Assembly: GCF_963545075.1 (NCBI RefSeq)
Contig: NZ_CAUUHX010000001.1
Span: 17,290-81,289 of the forward strand
Source: Granulicatella sp963545075
Lineage (GTDB): Bacteria; Bacillota; Bacilli; Lactobacillales; Aerococcaceae
Direction of reading: 5' to 3'
Length of the DNA stretch: 64,000 nucleotides
Position 1 is the stretch's first letter, and the number at the start of each line of letters is the position of its first letter. Below the pieces are notes generated by a model that searched no databases, was not told where the DNA came from, and saw nothing but the letters and a program-made list of their open reading frames with translations. Made by a program: the position numbers and the translations under genes. Below are positions 53,471 through 61,438 of the stretch, piece after piece.

Positions 53471-54289
53471 CTATGTTAATTTCGTACGTAAGTAGTAACT
53501 TACAGACTCAATAATGACTACAGTGATAAATAAAGTCACTAAAATCATCCCTACATTTCCATATTCACGCCATCCAAGATTTTCGTTTAAAATAATCCCG
53601 ATACCACCGGCACCAACATAACCTAAAATTGACGCATAACGAACATTACCTTCAAAGCAATATAATGAGCTTGCTAAGTAAGTTGGTAAAATTTGGGGAA
53701 TAATCGCACTTGTAAATGCTTGACCTTTTGTTGCTCCTAAAGCTTCAGCTGCTTCAAAAGCCCCCATATCTACTGTCTCAATTTGTTCATATAATTGTTT
53801 ACCACAGTAAGCAAATGTATAAGTCGCAATCGCAAATGTACCCGCCATTGTTCCTAAACCAAAGATATAAGTTGCAATTAAGGCAGTTACAAGCGTTGGT
53901 AATGTACGAACCACACTTAAAAATAAACGACTTAAACTAATAATCCATTTATTTTTAACAATATTACTAGATGCAACAATGGCAAATGGAATGACTAAAA
54001 TCGAACCCAATAAAGAACCTAATAATGACATTTTAATTGTATCAATTAATGGTTGCCAAATATTACTTGAATATTCCCAAGCTGGCGGAAACATACGACC
54101 AATAATAACAAAGAATTGAACACCACGTTGTAAAATGGTATGGATATTAAATCCAGTAATTTTAGCTGAAAAATACATCGCAATTAATAAACCAATCGCA
54201 ACATAAATAGCTTTTGATTTTGGTTCAGTAACGGTTGTACCATTTTTTAAAGTAAATTCTTTTGCAGCGAAGAGTTTATTATCCTTCAT
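53471..54289 (-). CDS. phnE: Phosphonate-type ABC transporter permease, first PhnE
   Basis: First permease, 272 residues. A cytoplasmic N terminus (about 1-28), then about six membrane helices and the coupling-loop motif EAAEALGATKGQAF, followed by VRYASILGYVGAGGIG. It overlaps phnC by 11 bases and is followed by the second permease after 16 bases. It forms the membrane channel with that protein. Confidence 0.92.
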   Translation of the reverse strand: MKDNKLFAAKEFTLKNGTTVTEPKSKAIYVAIGLLIAMYFSAKITGFNIHTILQRGVQFFVIIGRMFPPAWEYSSNIWQPLIDTIKMSLLGSLLGSILVIPFAIVASSNIVKNKWIISLSRLFLSVVRTLPTLVTALIATYIFGLGTMAGTFAIATYTFAYCGKQLYEQIETVDMGAFEAAEALGATKGQAFTSAIIPQILPTYLASSLYCFEGNVRYASILGYVGAGGIGIILNENLGWREYGNVGMILVTLFITVVIIESVSYYLRTKLT

Positions 54290-55040
54290 GTAACTCCTCC
54301 GCCTTTCCTTTATAAATTAAATCTAATACTTCTTTCGTTACTTGGCTACTTGGACCATCATAAACAATTTCTCCATCACGAATCCCAATAATACGATCTG
54401 CATATTCTAACGCTAATTCCACATGGTGGATGTTTAATAAAATAGAAATATTTAATTCTTGGTTAATCTTTCTAAAGTCTTCCATAACACGTTTAGCTGT
54501 AATTGGGTCTAAAGCGGCAACTGGTTCATCTGCTAAAATAATTTCAGGATTCTGTGCTAATGTTCTCGCTAAAGCAACACGTTGCTGTTGTCCCCCTGAT
54601 AACTGGTCAGCACGGATAAAGGCTTTATCAACAATCCCCACTTTATCTAAAGCTTCTAAAGCATGTAATTTTTCTTCTTTTGTATAAATTCCAAATAATG
54701 AACGAACAAATGGAATATCTGGAACAATCGAAGTTAGTACGTTTTTAATAACCGTTGTTCTTGTTACTAAATTAAATGATTGGAAAATCATCCCTACTTT
54801 ATTTCTACGGAATTTACGAAGAGACTTTCCTTTTAATGAAGATACATTCGTGCCATCTACAGTTAATGTCCCTTCTGTAATTTCAATCATACGGTTAATC
54901 GTACGAATTAATGTCGATTTACCAGCACCTGATAAACCAATAATCGAAACAAATTCACCTTGTTCAATTTCTAAATTAATATTTTTTAACCCTTTAACAC
55001 CATTTGGATAGGTTTTTGAAACATTTTCAAATTTAATCAT
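54279..55040 (-). CDS. phnC: Phosphonate-type ABC transporter ATPase PhnC
   Basis: ATP-binding subunit of the importer, 253 residues. Walker A GLSGAGKST (about 33-41), Q-loop FQSFNL, signature LSGGQQQR, Walker B IILADEP and switch His in NIHHVE are present. ATG 55040 follows SD ggaagagga; the TTG further upstream is not needed. It is cotranscribed after phnD with a gap of about 70 bases. Known members carry phosphonates, phosphite or related compounds; the substrate here is not proven. Confidence 0.93.
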   Translation of the reverse strand: MIKFENVSKTYPNGVKGLKNINLEIEQGEFVSIIGLSGAGKSTLIRTINRMIEITEGTLTVDGTNVSSLKGKSLRKFRRNKVGMIFQSFNLVTRTTVIKNVLTSIVPDIPFVRSLFGIYTKEEKLHALEALDKVGIVDKAFIRADQLSGGQQQRVALARTLAQNPEIILADEPVAALDPITAKRVMEDFRKINQELNISILLNIHHVELALEYADRIIGIRDGEIVYDGPSSQVTKEVLDLIYKGKAEELHEG

Positions 55041-55109
55041 ATCTGTCCTCTTCCTCAAAAAAAGGGTCAGGAGTCGCTCCTAACCCTCATTTGATCATCA
55101 TTTCTTTCC

Positions 55110-56165
55110 TTAGTTACCTGATTTTAATTTTTTAAGAACTTTTTGAGCTTCACGTTCTTTATCGTAATCAGAGGCATTAGCTTTCTTATATCCTGAATGA
55201 GAGTAAATCTTAATGACTTCTTTACCTTCATCAGTTTCAGCTAATTTGATCATTGCGTTAGCAAAAGCTTCTTTGAATGAGTCGTCTACAACTGGAGACG
55301 ATTTACTTACTGAAATTGTATCGTTATAAATATCTGGAGTTACACCAATTACATTTGTTTCTTTCCAAATTTCTTCTGAACGTCCATATTCGCTTGTCCA
55401 TTTTTTAGCATAGTCAGAACGTAAGTCAGCATATCCAACCATAATATCAATTTGTCCTGAAGCTAAACGAGCGGCAGATGAAGCGTATGAATCAGATTGA
55501 ACAACATTTTGTAAATCTGAAATATTTTTACCGAATTTATCTTGTAGCCATAATGTAGGATAAATATATCCTGAAGAAGAAGAAGTTCCTAAAACTCCCC
55601 AGTTTGCTGAATTTAAATCATCCCATGAAATATCTTTACCGCTGTTTACTTTTTCAGCGATTGCTTTCCCTTTTTCAGTTGGTCCAGCAATTACTAATCC
55701 TTTGTATGAAGTAACTTGATCTTTAGAACGTTTTGATTCTTGACCATCGTTCCAATCTTTTGCATTAGAAGAATTTTTTTCCAAACCAGAACGAGTTGCT
55801 GTTAATAATACGTCTACCTCTTTGTCAAATAATACATAAGTACCACCAGGAATGAACCCTACATCAGCAGTTCCTGATGCTAAAGCTTCCCCTACTGCAT
55901 CAAAGCTTGTACCAACATTGATTTCAACATTATTCACTGTATAACCTTCATCAGCTAATTGTTTCTTCAATAATTCTTTCAATGGCTCAGTAGCCGTTAC
56001 AATCGCTTCTGGATCACGAGAAGGTACAAATGCAACCTTTAATGTATCAATTTTTTTCGATCCATTTCCTTTAGAACCTGAATCACTTGATTGACTTGAA
56101 CAAGCTGCAAGTAAAGCTGCTGCTGATACTCCAAGTGCTAATTTTGACCAAAAAGACTTCTTCAT
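55110..56165 (-). CDS. phnD: Phosphonate-type substrate-binding lipoprotein PhnD
   Basis: Extracellular binding protein, 351 residues. It has a signal peptide with lipobox ALLAAC (lipid-bearing Cys at residue 22) followed by a Ser/Gly-rich linker. The PhnD domain (about 40-340) contains the typical VAFVPSRDPEAIV, DVGFIPGGTYVLF and SGYIYPTLWL motifs. First gene of the operon, with its own promoter at 56224-56252. No phosphonate-degrading gene is nearby, so the true ligand could be phosphate, phosphite or a phosphonate. Confidence 0.92.
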   Translation of the reverse strand: MKKSFWSKLALGVSAAALLAACSSQSSDSGSKGNGSKKIDTLKVAFVPSRDPEAIVTATEPLKELLKKQLADEGYTVNNVEINVGTSFDAVGEALASGTADVGFIPGGTYVLFDKEVDVLLTATRSGLEKNSSNAKDWNDGQESKRSKDQVTSYKGLVIAGPTEKGKAIAEKVNSGKDISWDDLNSANWGVLGTSSSSGYIYPTLWLQDKFGKNISDLQNVVQSDSYASSAARLASGQIDIMVGYADLRSDYAKKWTSEYGRSEEIWKETNVIGVTPDIYNDTISVSKSSPVVDDSFKEAFANAMIKLAETDEGKEVIKIYSHSGYKKANASDYDKEREAQKVLKKLKSGN

Positions 56166-56223
56166 AAAATATATCCCCCTAAGATATGTTTTCTACAAGA
56201 TTGAACTCTCAACCTCAAGTACA

Positions 56224-56252
56224 ATCATACAAAATCCGAACGATAATTACAA
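56224..56252 (-). promoter_or_regulatory. Promoter of the phn operon with internal CCGAACG motif
   Basis: On the minus strand TTGTAA, 17-base spacer, TATGAT. The spacer contains CGTTCGG (plus-strand CCGAACG at 56236-56242), a motif that recurs in the palindrome at 56411-56449. A repressor site between -35 and -10 is a natural reading. Confidence 0.65.
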
Positions 56253-56410
56253 GTGATTTCTATCTAAAAATACATTTTTAGATGAATTTTCATAAAAATA
56301 ATTCATTTTCAAACTATGTAAACGCGTAAAACACGAACAATAGATATATGAAAACACGAATGATAAATGTTTGGTAGTTATGGAAAGAAAAATAACATCA
56401 AGAACAATAG

Positions 56411-56449
56411 AAATACCCGAACGTTTTGTTTTGTGACGTTCGGGTATTT
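56411..56449. promoter_or_regulatory. Perfect 14-bp palindrome upstream of phnD
   Basis: AAATACCCGAACGT (56411-56424) pairs exactly with ACGTTCGGGTATTT (56436-56449), with an 11-base loop. Both arms contain the CCGAACG motif seen in the phn promoter. It could be a terminator for the gene upstream, but the T run is poor on the minus strand, or a regulator site. The rest of 56166-56487 shows no gene. Confidence 0.6.
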
Positions 56450-56487
56450 TCGTGATAGTTTGAAAAGGCATTTTGCTCTTTAACTTC

Positions 56488-56655
56488 TTCAGAATACATT
56501 GAAAATACTATTGATATAGTACCAAGGTCGCCAGCAGCCCTGCGGTCTCATGGCTAAACATCGAGCCTAGGTCTCGATGTTTCCCTGCAATAAAAGTAAC
56601 TATCGCTACTTTTATTGCTTTTGCTACTGTATTTGTATTTTCTATGTATTCTGAA
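56488..56655 (+). repeat. Structured dispersed repeat, copy g
   Basis: Complete copy just after the acetyltransferase gene. The outer arms start TTCAGAATACAT and end ATGTATTCTGAA. The cores are GGTCGCCAGCAGCC and GTCTCATGGCTAAA. The third hairpin has loop GAGCCTAGGTCTC, and the fourth is GCAATAAAAGTA with its complement. Its right flank (GAATCTGTACGTAAAA) matches that of copy h, so g and h are closely related. Confidence 0.88.
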
Positions 56656-56677
56656 TCTGTACGTAAAACACTATTTC

Positions 56678-57496
56678 TCATTCTTTTAATTGATAATAAT
56701 GTTGCGCAACATCAACGCATTCTTTCATGTCGAATAAGGATACAGAACCTTCATTGATAGTTGTTTTAGCAACTAAATGCTGTTCCATGAATCTATTTTG
56801 AATTTCTAAATAGTCATCATATAAATCTAATTCGATATTTTTAAACGAAATCCATTTTTCTCCATCTTCCGTTACTATTTTACTTCTTTCATAAATGACC
56901 TCTCTATTCAACCGATTTTCTGCCAAATGAAGTGACGTATTCGTTTCAAAATCAGTTCCAATCATTAATATTTTAGTACCAATAGAATACAGTCTTCCTA
57001 ATGGCGATTCGTCTCCAAATGGGAAATCAAATGAATCCTGTCCAATAATTTCATTCGCTTTCTCTCCGATTGCTGTGAAAGAATACATAGGATGATTGCT
57101 TCGAATGGATTCTGGCAAAATACCAATAAATTGACTAAAAGCTCCCATCGCTTTACTATACGATAACTCCTTAGAATATGCAGGCATAGCATCACGAATT
57201 ACAGCATGCCATTCATCTGGAACTGGAGGATATTGCCAACTAGCAGGATCTGATATTTCAACCGTTTGAGAAGGAACTACAATCGTTCCCTTCTCTCCAA
57301 TAACTTCCCTTAACGCCAGATATAAATCTTCAGTCCCACCAACCACATATCCTAATGAAGACAAAGAAGCATGAACTAATAAAGTATCCCCACGTTTAAT
57401 TCCTAACTGGGAAAATTTATGAATCAAATCGTGCTTTGTAATTGGTTTATAATTTTTATCAATACACTTTTGCATATAAGAATACAACAAACTCAC
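56678..57496 (-). CDS. AAC(3)-family aminoglycoside N-acetyltransferase-like protein
   Basis: A 272-residue protein of the Antibiotic_NAT (AAC(3)/YokD) family that would transfer acetyl from acetyl-CoA. Conserved pieces: GDTLLVHASLSSLGYVVGG, GTIVVPSQT, RSNHPMYSFTAIG (with the family His), SPLGRLYSIGTKILMIG and TSLHLAE. Chromosomal members of this family often do not confer resistance. The start is uncertain: GTG 57496 touches the SD, and TTG 57490 or 57487 has a better distance. It is flanked by repeats g and h as direct repeats, a sign of movement or of local duplication. Confidence 0.85.
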   Translation of the reverse strand: MSLLYSYMQKCIDKNYKPITKHDLIHKFSQLGIKRGDTLLVHASLSSLGYVVGGTEDLYLALREVIGEKGTIVVPSQTVEISDPASWQYPPVPDEWHAVIRDAMPAYSKELSYSKAMGAFSQFIGILPESIRSNHPMYSFTAIGEKANEIIGQDSFDFPFGDESPLGRLYSIGTKILMIGTDFETNTSLHLAENRLNREVIYERSKIVTEDGEKWISFKNIELDLYDDYLEIQNRFMEQHLVAKTTINEGSVSLFDMKECVDVAQHYYQLKE

Positions 57497-57567
57497 TCCC
57501 CTCTTTTACGTATCATTATCCTTATTTTAAACGGTTTGGAAAGAAAAATAAAGACAATGCATAGGAC

Positions 57568-57737
57568 TCAGAATACATAGAAAATACTGTGGACATAGTA
57601 GCAAGGTCGCCAGCAGCCAGCTAAAGCTGTCTCATGGCTAAACTTTGAGCCTAGGTCTCAAAGTTTCCCTGCAATAAAAGTAGATATCTCTACTTTTATT
57701 GCTTGTGCTACTATAGAGTATTTTCTATATATTCTGA
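57568..57737 (+). repeat. Structured dispersed repeat, copy h
   Basis: Complete copy upstream of the acetyltransferase gene, same orientation as copy g and the most similar pair in the window. The outer arms include AATACATAGAAAATACT with a near-complementary right arm. The clamp is GCCA/TGGC, the second hairpin CAGC/GCTG, the third stem AAACTTTGAG with its complement, and the fourth GCAATAAAAGTAG. The right flank GAATCCGTACGTAAAA repeats the flank of copy g. Confidence 0.88.
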
Positions 57738-57798
57738 ATCCGTACGTAAAATAAGTATTCTAATACAATAAATGACATAAATAATTAAAGTGAATGAA

Positions 57799-57943
57799 TA
57801 GATTATACCTTCCTCAGTTGCAAAAGGAATATATATAAATATATATTCCCGCAAAATTCGAGACTACAGGCTCGAATTTTAGCCATGAGACTCGCAAGCG
57901 AGGCTGCTGGCGGCGCTGCAACAAACCAGGGAGGTATAATCTA
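57799..57943 (-). repeat. Structured dispersed repeat, copy i
   Basis: Complete copy in minus orientation, 61 bases from copy h and facing it. The outer arms pair TAGATTATACCT with AGGTATAATCTA. The clamp is GCCA/TGGC and the second hairpin CTCGC/GCGAG. The third hairpin loop is GAGCCTGTAGTCTC, one variant base group different from the other copies. The fourth helix is GGAATATATAT with its complement. Together h and i fill the 57497-58007 gap apart from the ula terminator. Confidence 0.85.
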
Positions 57944-57960
57944 GTTATTAACTTATACGT

Positions 57961-57992
57961 AAAAAAACATCCCTAGACACTCTAAGGATGTT
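57961..57992 (-). terminator. Terminator of the ula operon
   Basis: On the minus strand AACATCC pairs with GGATGTT and is followed by seven T. It lies about 20 bases after the ulaE stop. Confidence 0.85.
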
Positions 57993-58007
57993 ACATTAAA
58001 TTCTTAA

Positions 58008-58844
58008 TTATTTTTCTGGGAAATATGAACGTAAGAATTTGTTTGCGAAATGAATATCCTCTAACCAATTTTCTTGTCCAACATACCAGAATTCGCCAGT
58101 GAAACGACGAACACCGATTGATAAGAAAGTGTCCACCATTCTCTTGAAATCAATTTGTCCAGTTCCAAAAGGAATTTCACGATAATGTCCAGGTATTGTT
58201 TCTTTTAAGTGAGCAGCCACAATGTGACCTTTCCCTAACTCGATATCTTCATAAACATTTTTCGCACCAGGTTCTAAAGAAGCATTTTTTAAGTTTCCTG
58301 AATCTGGATAAACTTGTAAATAAGGTGAATCTACTAAGTTTACAAAACGCATTGATTTTTCCACTGTATTCATAAATGGAGTTTCCATTGTTTCGAATCC
58401 TAAAACGATTCCTTTTTGAGCTGCTAATAAAGTAGCTTTTTTCAAGTTATCGATAAAGAATTCTAATGTATCAGCATCGCCTTCTTCATAGTATACATCA
58501 TAACCAGCTAATTGAATCACACGGATACCTAAGTCATCTGCTAATTCAATTGCTTTTTCCATGATTTCCATACTACGTTCACGTACAGATGCGTCATGTG
58601 ATCCAAATGGATATTTACGGTGTCCACTTAAACACATAGAACGAATAGATACGCCTGTTTCATACATTGTTTTAACAAGTTCAAGACGTTCTTCTTTCGT
58701 CCACTCTAAACGAGCTAATTTTTCATCAGTTTCATCCACACTCATTTCTAAGAAATCGAAACCAGTTGCTTTAACAGTTTCTAATTTTTCTTTAAATGAT
58801 AATGTGTTTGGCATTGATTTTTCATATAGTCCTAATTCGTACAT
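58008..58844 (-). CDS. ulaE: L-ribulose-5-phosphate 3-epimerase UlaE
   Basis: UlaE converts L-xylulose 5-phosphate to L-ribulose 5-phosphate in the ascorbate pathway. The 278 residues form a TIM barrel of the xylose isomerase-like superfamily, with GLYEKSMP near the start, MCLSGHRKYPFGSHD (about 72-86), QLAGYDVYYEE (about 112), GFETMETPFMNT and PDSGNL metal-site segments, and GEFWYVG near the end. It is the last gene of the operon, 9 bases after ulaF. The paralogue SgbU is the alternative name, but the ula context decides. Confidence 0.93.
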   Translation of the reverse strand: MYELGLYEKSMPNTLSFKEKLETVKATGFDFLEMSVDETDEKLARLEWTKEERLELVKTMYETGVSIRSMCLSGHRKYPFGSHDASVRERSMEIMEKAIELADDLGIRVIQLAGYDVYYEEGDADTLEFFIDNLKKATLLAAQKGIVLGFETMETPFMNTVEKSMRFVNLVDSPYLQVYPDSGNLKNASLEPGAKNVYEDIELGKGHIVAAHLKETIPGHYREIPFGTGQIDFKRMVDTFLSIGVRRFTGEFWYVGQENWLEDIHFANKFLRSYFPEK

Positions 58845-58853
58845 GCTTAACTC

Positions 58854-59546
58854 CTACCCTTGTCCATAATATGCATTTGCACCATGTTTACGTAAATAGT
58901 GCTTGTCTAAAATTGTTTGAGACATTGGTTGTAAGTTTGGATTTAATACTAAGTTATGCCAAGCCATGTTAGCAACTTGCTCTAAAACAGTAATGTTATG
59001 AACTGCATCAAAAGCATCTTTACCCCAAGCAAATGGTCCATGGTTGAATACTAATACACCAGGAATTGCATTAGGATCTTTGTCTTTAAATGTTTCAACG
59101 ATTACTTTACCTGTTTCTAACTCGTAAGCTCCTTTGATTTCTGCATCAGTCATTGCACGAGTACATGGGATTGTTCCGTAGAAATAATCTCCTTGTGTTG
59201 TACCAAATGCTGGAATTTCTTGACCATTTTGAGCCATTGTAGTTGCCCATGTTGAGTGAGTATGAACTACCCCATTAACATCTGGGAAATTACGGTAAAT
59301 TTCTAAGTGTGTATCCAAATCAGAAGATGGTTTTAAAGCTCCTTCGACTTTGTTTCCATCGATATCTACAATAACAATATCTTCTGCTTTCATTACATCA
59401 TATTCTACCCCTGAAGGTTTAATAGCGATAACGCCAGCTTCACGGTCGTATTCTGAAACATTACCCCAAGTGAATAATACTAAATTGTGTTTTGGTAATA
59501 ATAAGTTTGCTTCAAGAACACGTTGTTTTAACGCTTCATATGCCAT
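58854..59546 (-). CDS. ulaF: L-ribulose-5-phosphate 4-epimerase UlaF
   Basis: UlaF/AraD-type epimerase that turns L-ribulose 5-phosphate into D-xylulose 5-phosphate. The 230 residues have the class II aldolase fold with the metal ligands in HTHSTWA (about 95-101) and a C-terminal His in FNHGPFAWG (about 170). Residues FTWGNVSE near the start bind phosphate. Position between ulaB and ulaE supports the ascorbate role rather than arabinose use. Gaps to neighbours are short. Confidence 0.94.
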   Translation of the reverse strand: MAYEALKQRVLEANLLLPKHNLVLFTWGNVSEYDREAGVIAIKPSGVEYDVMKAEDIVIVDIDGNKVEGALKPSSDLDTHLEIYRNFPDVNGVVHTHSTWATTMAQNGQEIPAFGTTQGDYFYGTIPCTRAMTDAEIKGAYELETGKVIVETFKDKDPNAIPGVLVFNHGPFAWGKDAFDAVHNITVLEQVANMAWHNLVLNPNLQPMSQTILDKHYLRKHGANAYYGQG

Positions 59547-59568
59547 GATAAAAAAGACTCCTTTTTAA

Positions 59569-59853
59569 TTAAAGCTCTAAAGCTGCTGAAATTTTTTCAG
59601 TCATTTCTTTTTCTGATAATAAGTTTTGTAAACCAACGATTTTAGTGTTTGGTAAATCTAATCCGTCGAAGATTTCTAATAATGCTGATGAAACAACTAC
59701 CATGTCATAGCTTTTAGCTGATGATTTTGCTTCTGATACTGCACAGTGATGAACTTCCAACGGAATATTTAATTTACGGAATACGTTTGTTAATTTCATT
59801 TTAATAATTTGGCTTGATCCCATTCCACTTCCACATGCTGCTAATACTTTCAT
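59569..59853 (-). CDS. ulaB: PTS ascorbate-specific EIIB component
   Basis: Small cytoplasmic phosphotransfer protein, 94 residues. The phospho-Cys lies in the N-terminal P-loop KVLAACGSGMGSS (Cys 6). It takes phosphate from UlaC and passes it to ascorbate on UlaA. Start 59853 follows the SD aaggaga; the longer frame to 59892 runs through the intergenic hairpin. A perfect hairpin lies between ulaA and this gene. Confidence 0.94.
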   Translation of the reverse strand: MKVLAACGSGMGSSQIIKMKLTNVFRKLNIPLEVHHCAVSEAKSSAKSYDMVVVSSALLEIFDGLDLPNTKIVGLQNLLSEKEMTEKISAALEL

Positions 59854-59878
59854 TGATATCTCTCCTTTAGAATTTGAT

Positions 59879-59905
59879 AACGGGTAAGTCATTCTTACCC
59901 GTTAC
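59879..59905 (-). promoter_or_regulatory. Intercistronic hairpin between ulaA and ulaB
   Basis: TAACGGGTAAG pairs with CTTACCCGTTA across a 5-base loop. No T run follows, so it is more likely an mRNA processing or stability element than a terminator. Confidence 0.6.
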
Positions 59906-59940
59906 CTATTTTATAATAAAATTTTTCTGTTTAAAACTAA

Positions 59941-61437
59941 TTAAGCTTGTTTATTTTCTAAATATGTTTCGTAATCTTCTGCAATTGTAAAGTAATGTTC
60001 TTTGTTACGGCTGTATTGTAATTGAGGGATTGCTAAAAGAATTACTAATACGATACCTAATCCAATGTATTGGAAGTGTTGCATTAAGAATCCGAATCCA
60101 ACCCAAACTGTATCCCAGTCGAAGTTACCATGCCATCCACCGAATGCTGCTAATCCGAATGCTCCAGCGGCAACTGCACCACCTAAAACTTGGATTAAAC
60201 CTGATAAGAATGACATAACTGAAGCAGCACGTAAACCACCTTTGTGGTTAGCATATACTGCAAATGTTGCGTTGTCAAAGAATACAGGAACGAAACCTGT
60301 GATGATTAATACTGGAGATTTGAACACGATTAATCCTAAGATTGCTACTACTTGTCCTAAAACCCCGAATAAGAAACCAACTGTTACTGCGTTTGGTGAA
60401 CCAAATCCATATACAGCAGCACAGTCAACGGCTGGCATAGAACCTGGTAATAATTTGTTAGAGATACCTTGGAACGCTTCTGATAACTCAGCAACGAATA
60501 AACGAACCCCTAATTGTAAAATTTGTACATAAACTGTAAATGTTAAAGCAATTTGTAAAATGTAGAAGAAGAAGTTGTCGCCTTCTTTTAATGTAGCCAT
60601 TTTGAATTTAGAAGCCATAACTACGATTTCTTGACCGTTTACGCTTACTAAGTAATCTTTACCTAATACTAATAAGATAGCTCCGAAGAACACTACCATT
60701 AAGATTGAAGTTGCTACGATTGATTCTTTAAAGATTGATAAGAATCCTGGTAATTCTAAATCTTCAATTTTCTTGTCATTTTTACCAGAGAATTTGTGTG
60801 CAAATTTATCTACTAACCAAACCCCGAACATTTGTTGGTGACCAATTGCGAATCCGCCACCTTCCGTTAGTTCTTGAGTTGCTTCTACTGTTAAGTTTGA
60901 AGCTACTGCCCAATATACACCTAATACGATACCTAATAAAACAACAAATTGTAATTGTTGTACATTGTCACCTAATGCTAAAGCCATTAACCAAGTAGCT
61001 GTAGCTGATTGTTGAACCATGATGTGACCAGTAATGAAAACAGTACGTACTTTAGTTAATTTACGGAAAATTACAAGTGCTAAGTTAGTTAAGAATGCTA
61101 CTAAAAGTACTTGTACTGTTAAACCTGTTGCATGACCAGCTTGTTTTAAAGCTGCTTCTGCTGCTGCTTGACCAAAATATGGGTCAATAACTGCTGCTTG
61201 TAAACCGAAACGGTCACCTAAAGCTGCTAATACTGGACGGAAGTTTGAAACTAATCCACCAGCTGCTACGTTTAAGATCATATAACCAACAACTGCTTTA
61301 ATAAAACCAGCTAATGCGTCATACCATTTACGACCTAATAATAAGTAACCTACTAAAACGATTAAACCTACAAAGTATTGTGGTTTAGTAAAAATGTTTG
61401 TATAGAAGAACTGCCAAAAACCAAATAAGAATTCCAT
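59941..61437 (-). CDS. ulaA: PTS ascorbate-specific EIIC permease
   Basis: Membrane component for L-ascorbate uptake, 498 residues from ATG 61437. About eleven hydrophobic helices cover most of the protein. The family PTS-UlaA is clear from the VGYLLLGRKWYDALAGFIKA start, GYMILNVAAGGL, and VDCAAVYGFGSPNAV-type segments. The C terminus is a short charged tail (SRNKEHYFTIAEDYETYL). The GTG at 61446 is an alternative start. Its start overlaps the region of the ulaC stop closely, indicating coupled translation. Confidence 0.94.
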   Translation of the reverse strand: MEFLFGFWQFFYTNIFTKPQYFVGLIVLVGYLLLGRKWYDALAGFIKAVVGYMILNVAAGGLVSNFRPVLAALGDRFGLQAAVIDPYFGQAAAEAALKQAGHATGLTVQVLLVAFLTNLALVIFRKLTKVRTVFITGHIMVQQSATATWLMALALGDNVQQLQFVVLLGIVLGVYWAVASNLTVEATQELTEGGGFAIGHQQMFGVWLVDKFAHKFSGKNDKKIEDLELPGFLSIFKESIVATSILMVVFFGAILLVLGKDYLVSVNGQEIVVMASKFKMATLKEGDNFFFYILQIALTFTVYVQILQLGVRLFVAELSEAFQGISNKLLPGSMPAVDCAAVYGFGSPNAVTVGFLFGVLGQVVAILGLIVFKSPVLIITGFVPVFFDNATFAVYANHKGGLRAASVMSFLSGLIQVLGGAVAAGAFGLAAFGGWHGNFDWDTVWVGFGFLMQHFQYIGLGIVLVILLAIPQLQYSRNKEHYFTIAEDYETYLENKQA

Positions 61438-61438
61438 A

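Noticed and set aside
56247..56471. 74-codon minus-strand frame in the phnD upstream gap
   Set aside because: It runs through the perfect palindrome at 56411-56449 and the phn promoter region, has no SD, and shows no protein-like pattern.
56678..57496. Calling the AAC(3)-family gene a resistance determinant
   Set aside because: Chromosomal family members often lack resistance activity and nothing in the sequence shows drug specificity.
4328..57943. Repeats as CRISPR or simple REP sequences
   Set aside because: Copies are not regularly spaced, have no spacers and no cas genes, and are multi-hairpin units of 130-170 bases rather than single palindromes.
4328..57943. Assignment of the repeats to HEARO/omega RNA or another named RNA class
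   Set aside because: I cannot recall a consensus that matches the cores and see no IscB or TnpB gene in the window. Left open for a model search.
60065..60532. 155-codon open frame antisense to ulaA
   Set aside because: Low-complexity Pro/Asn/Thr-rich translation typical of the reverse strand of a membrane protein gene.
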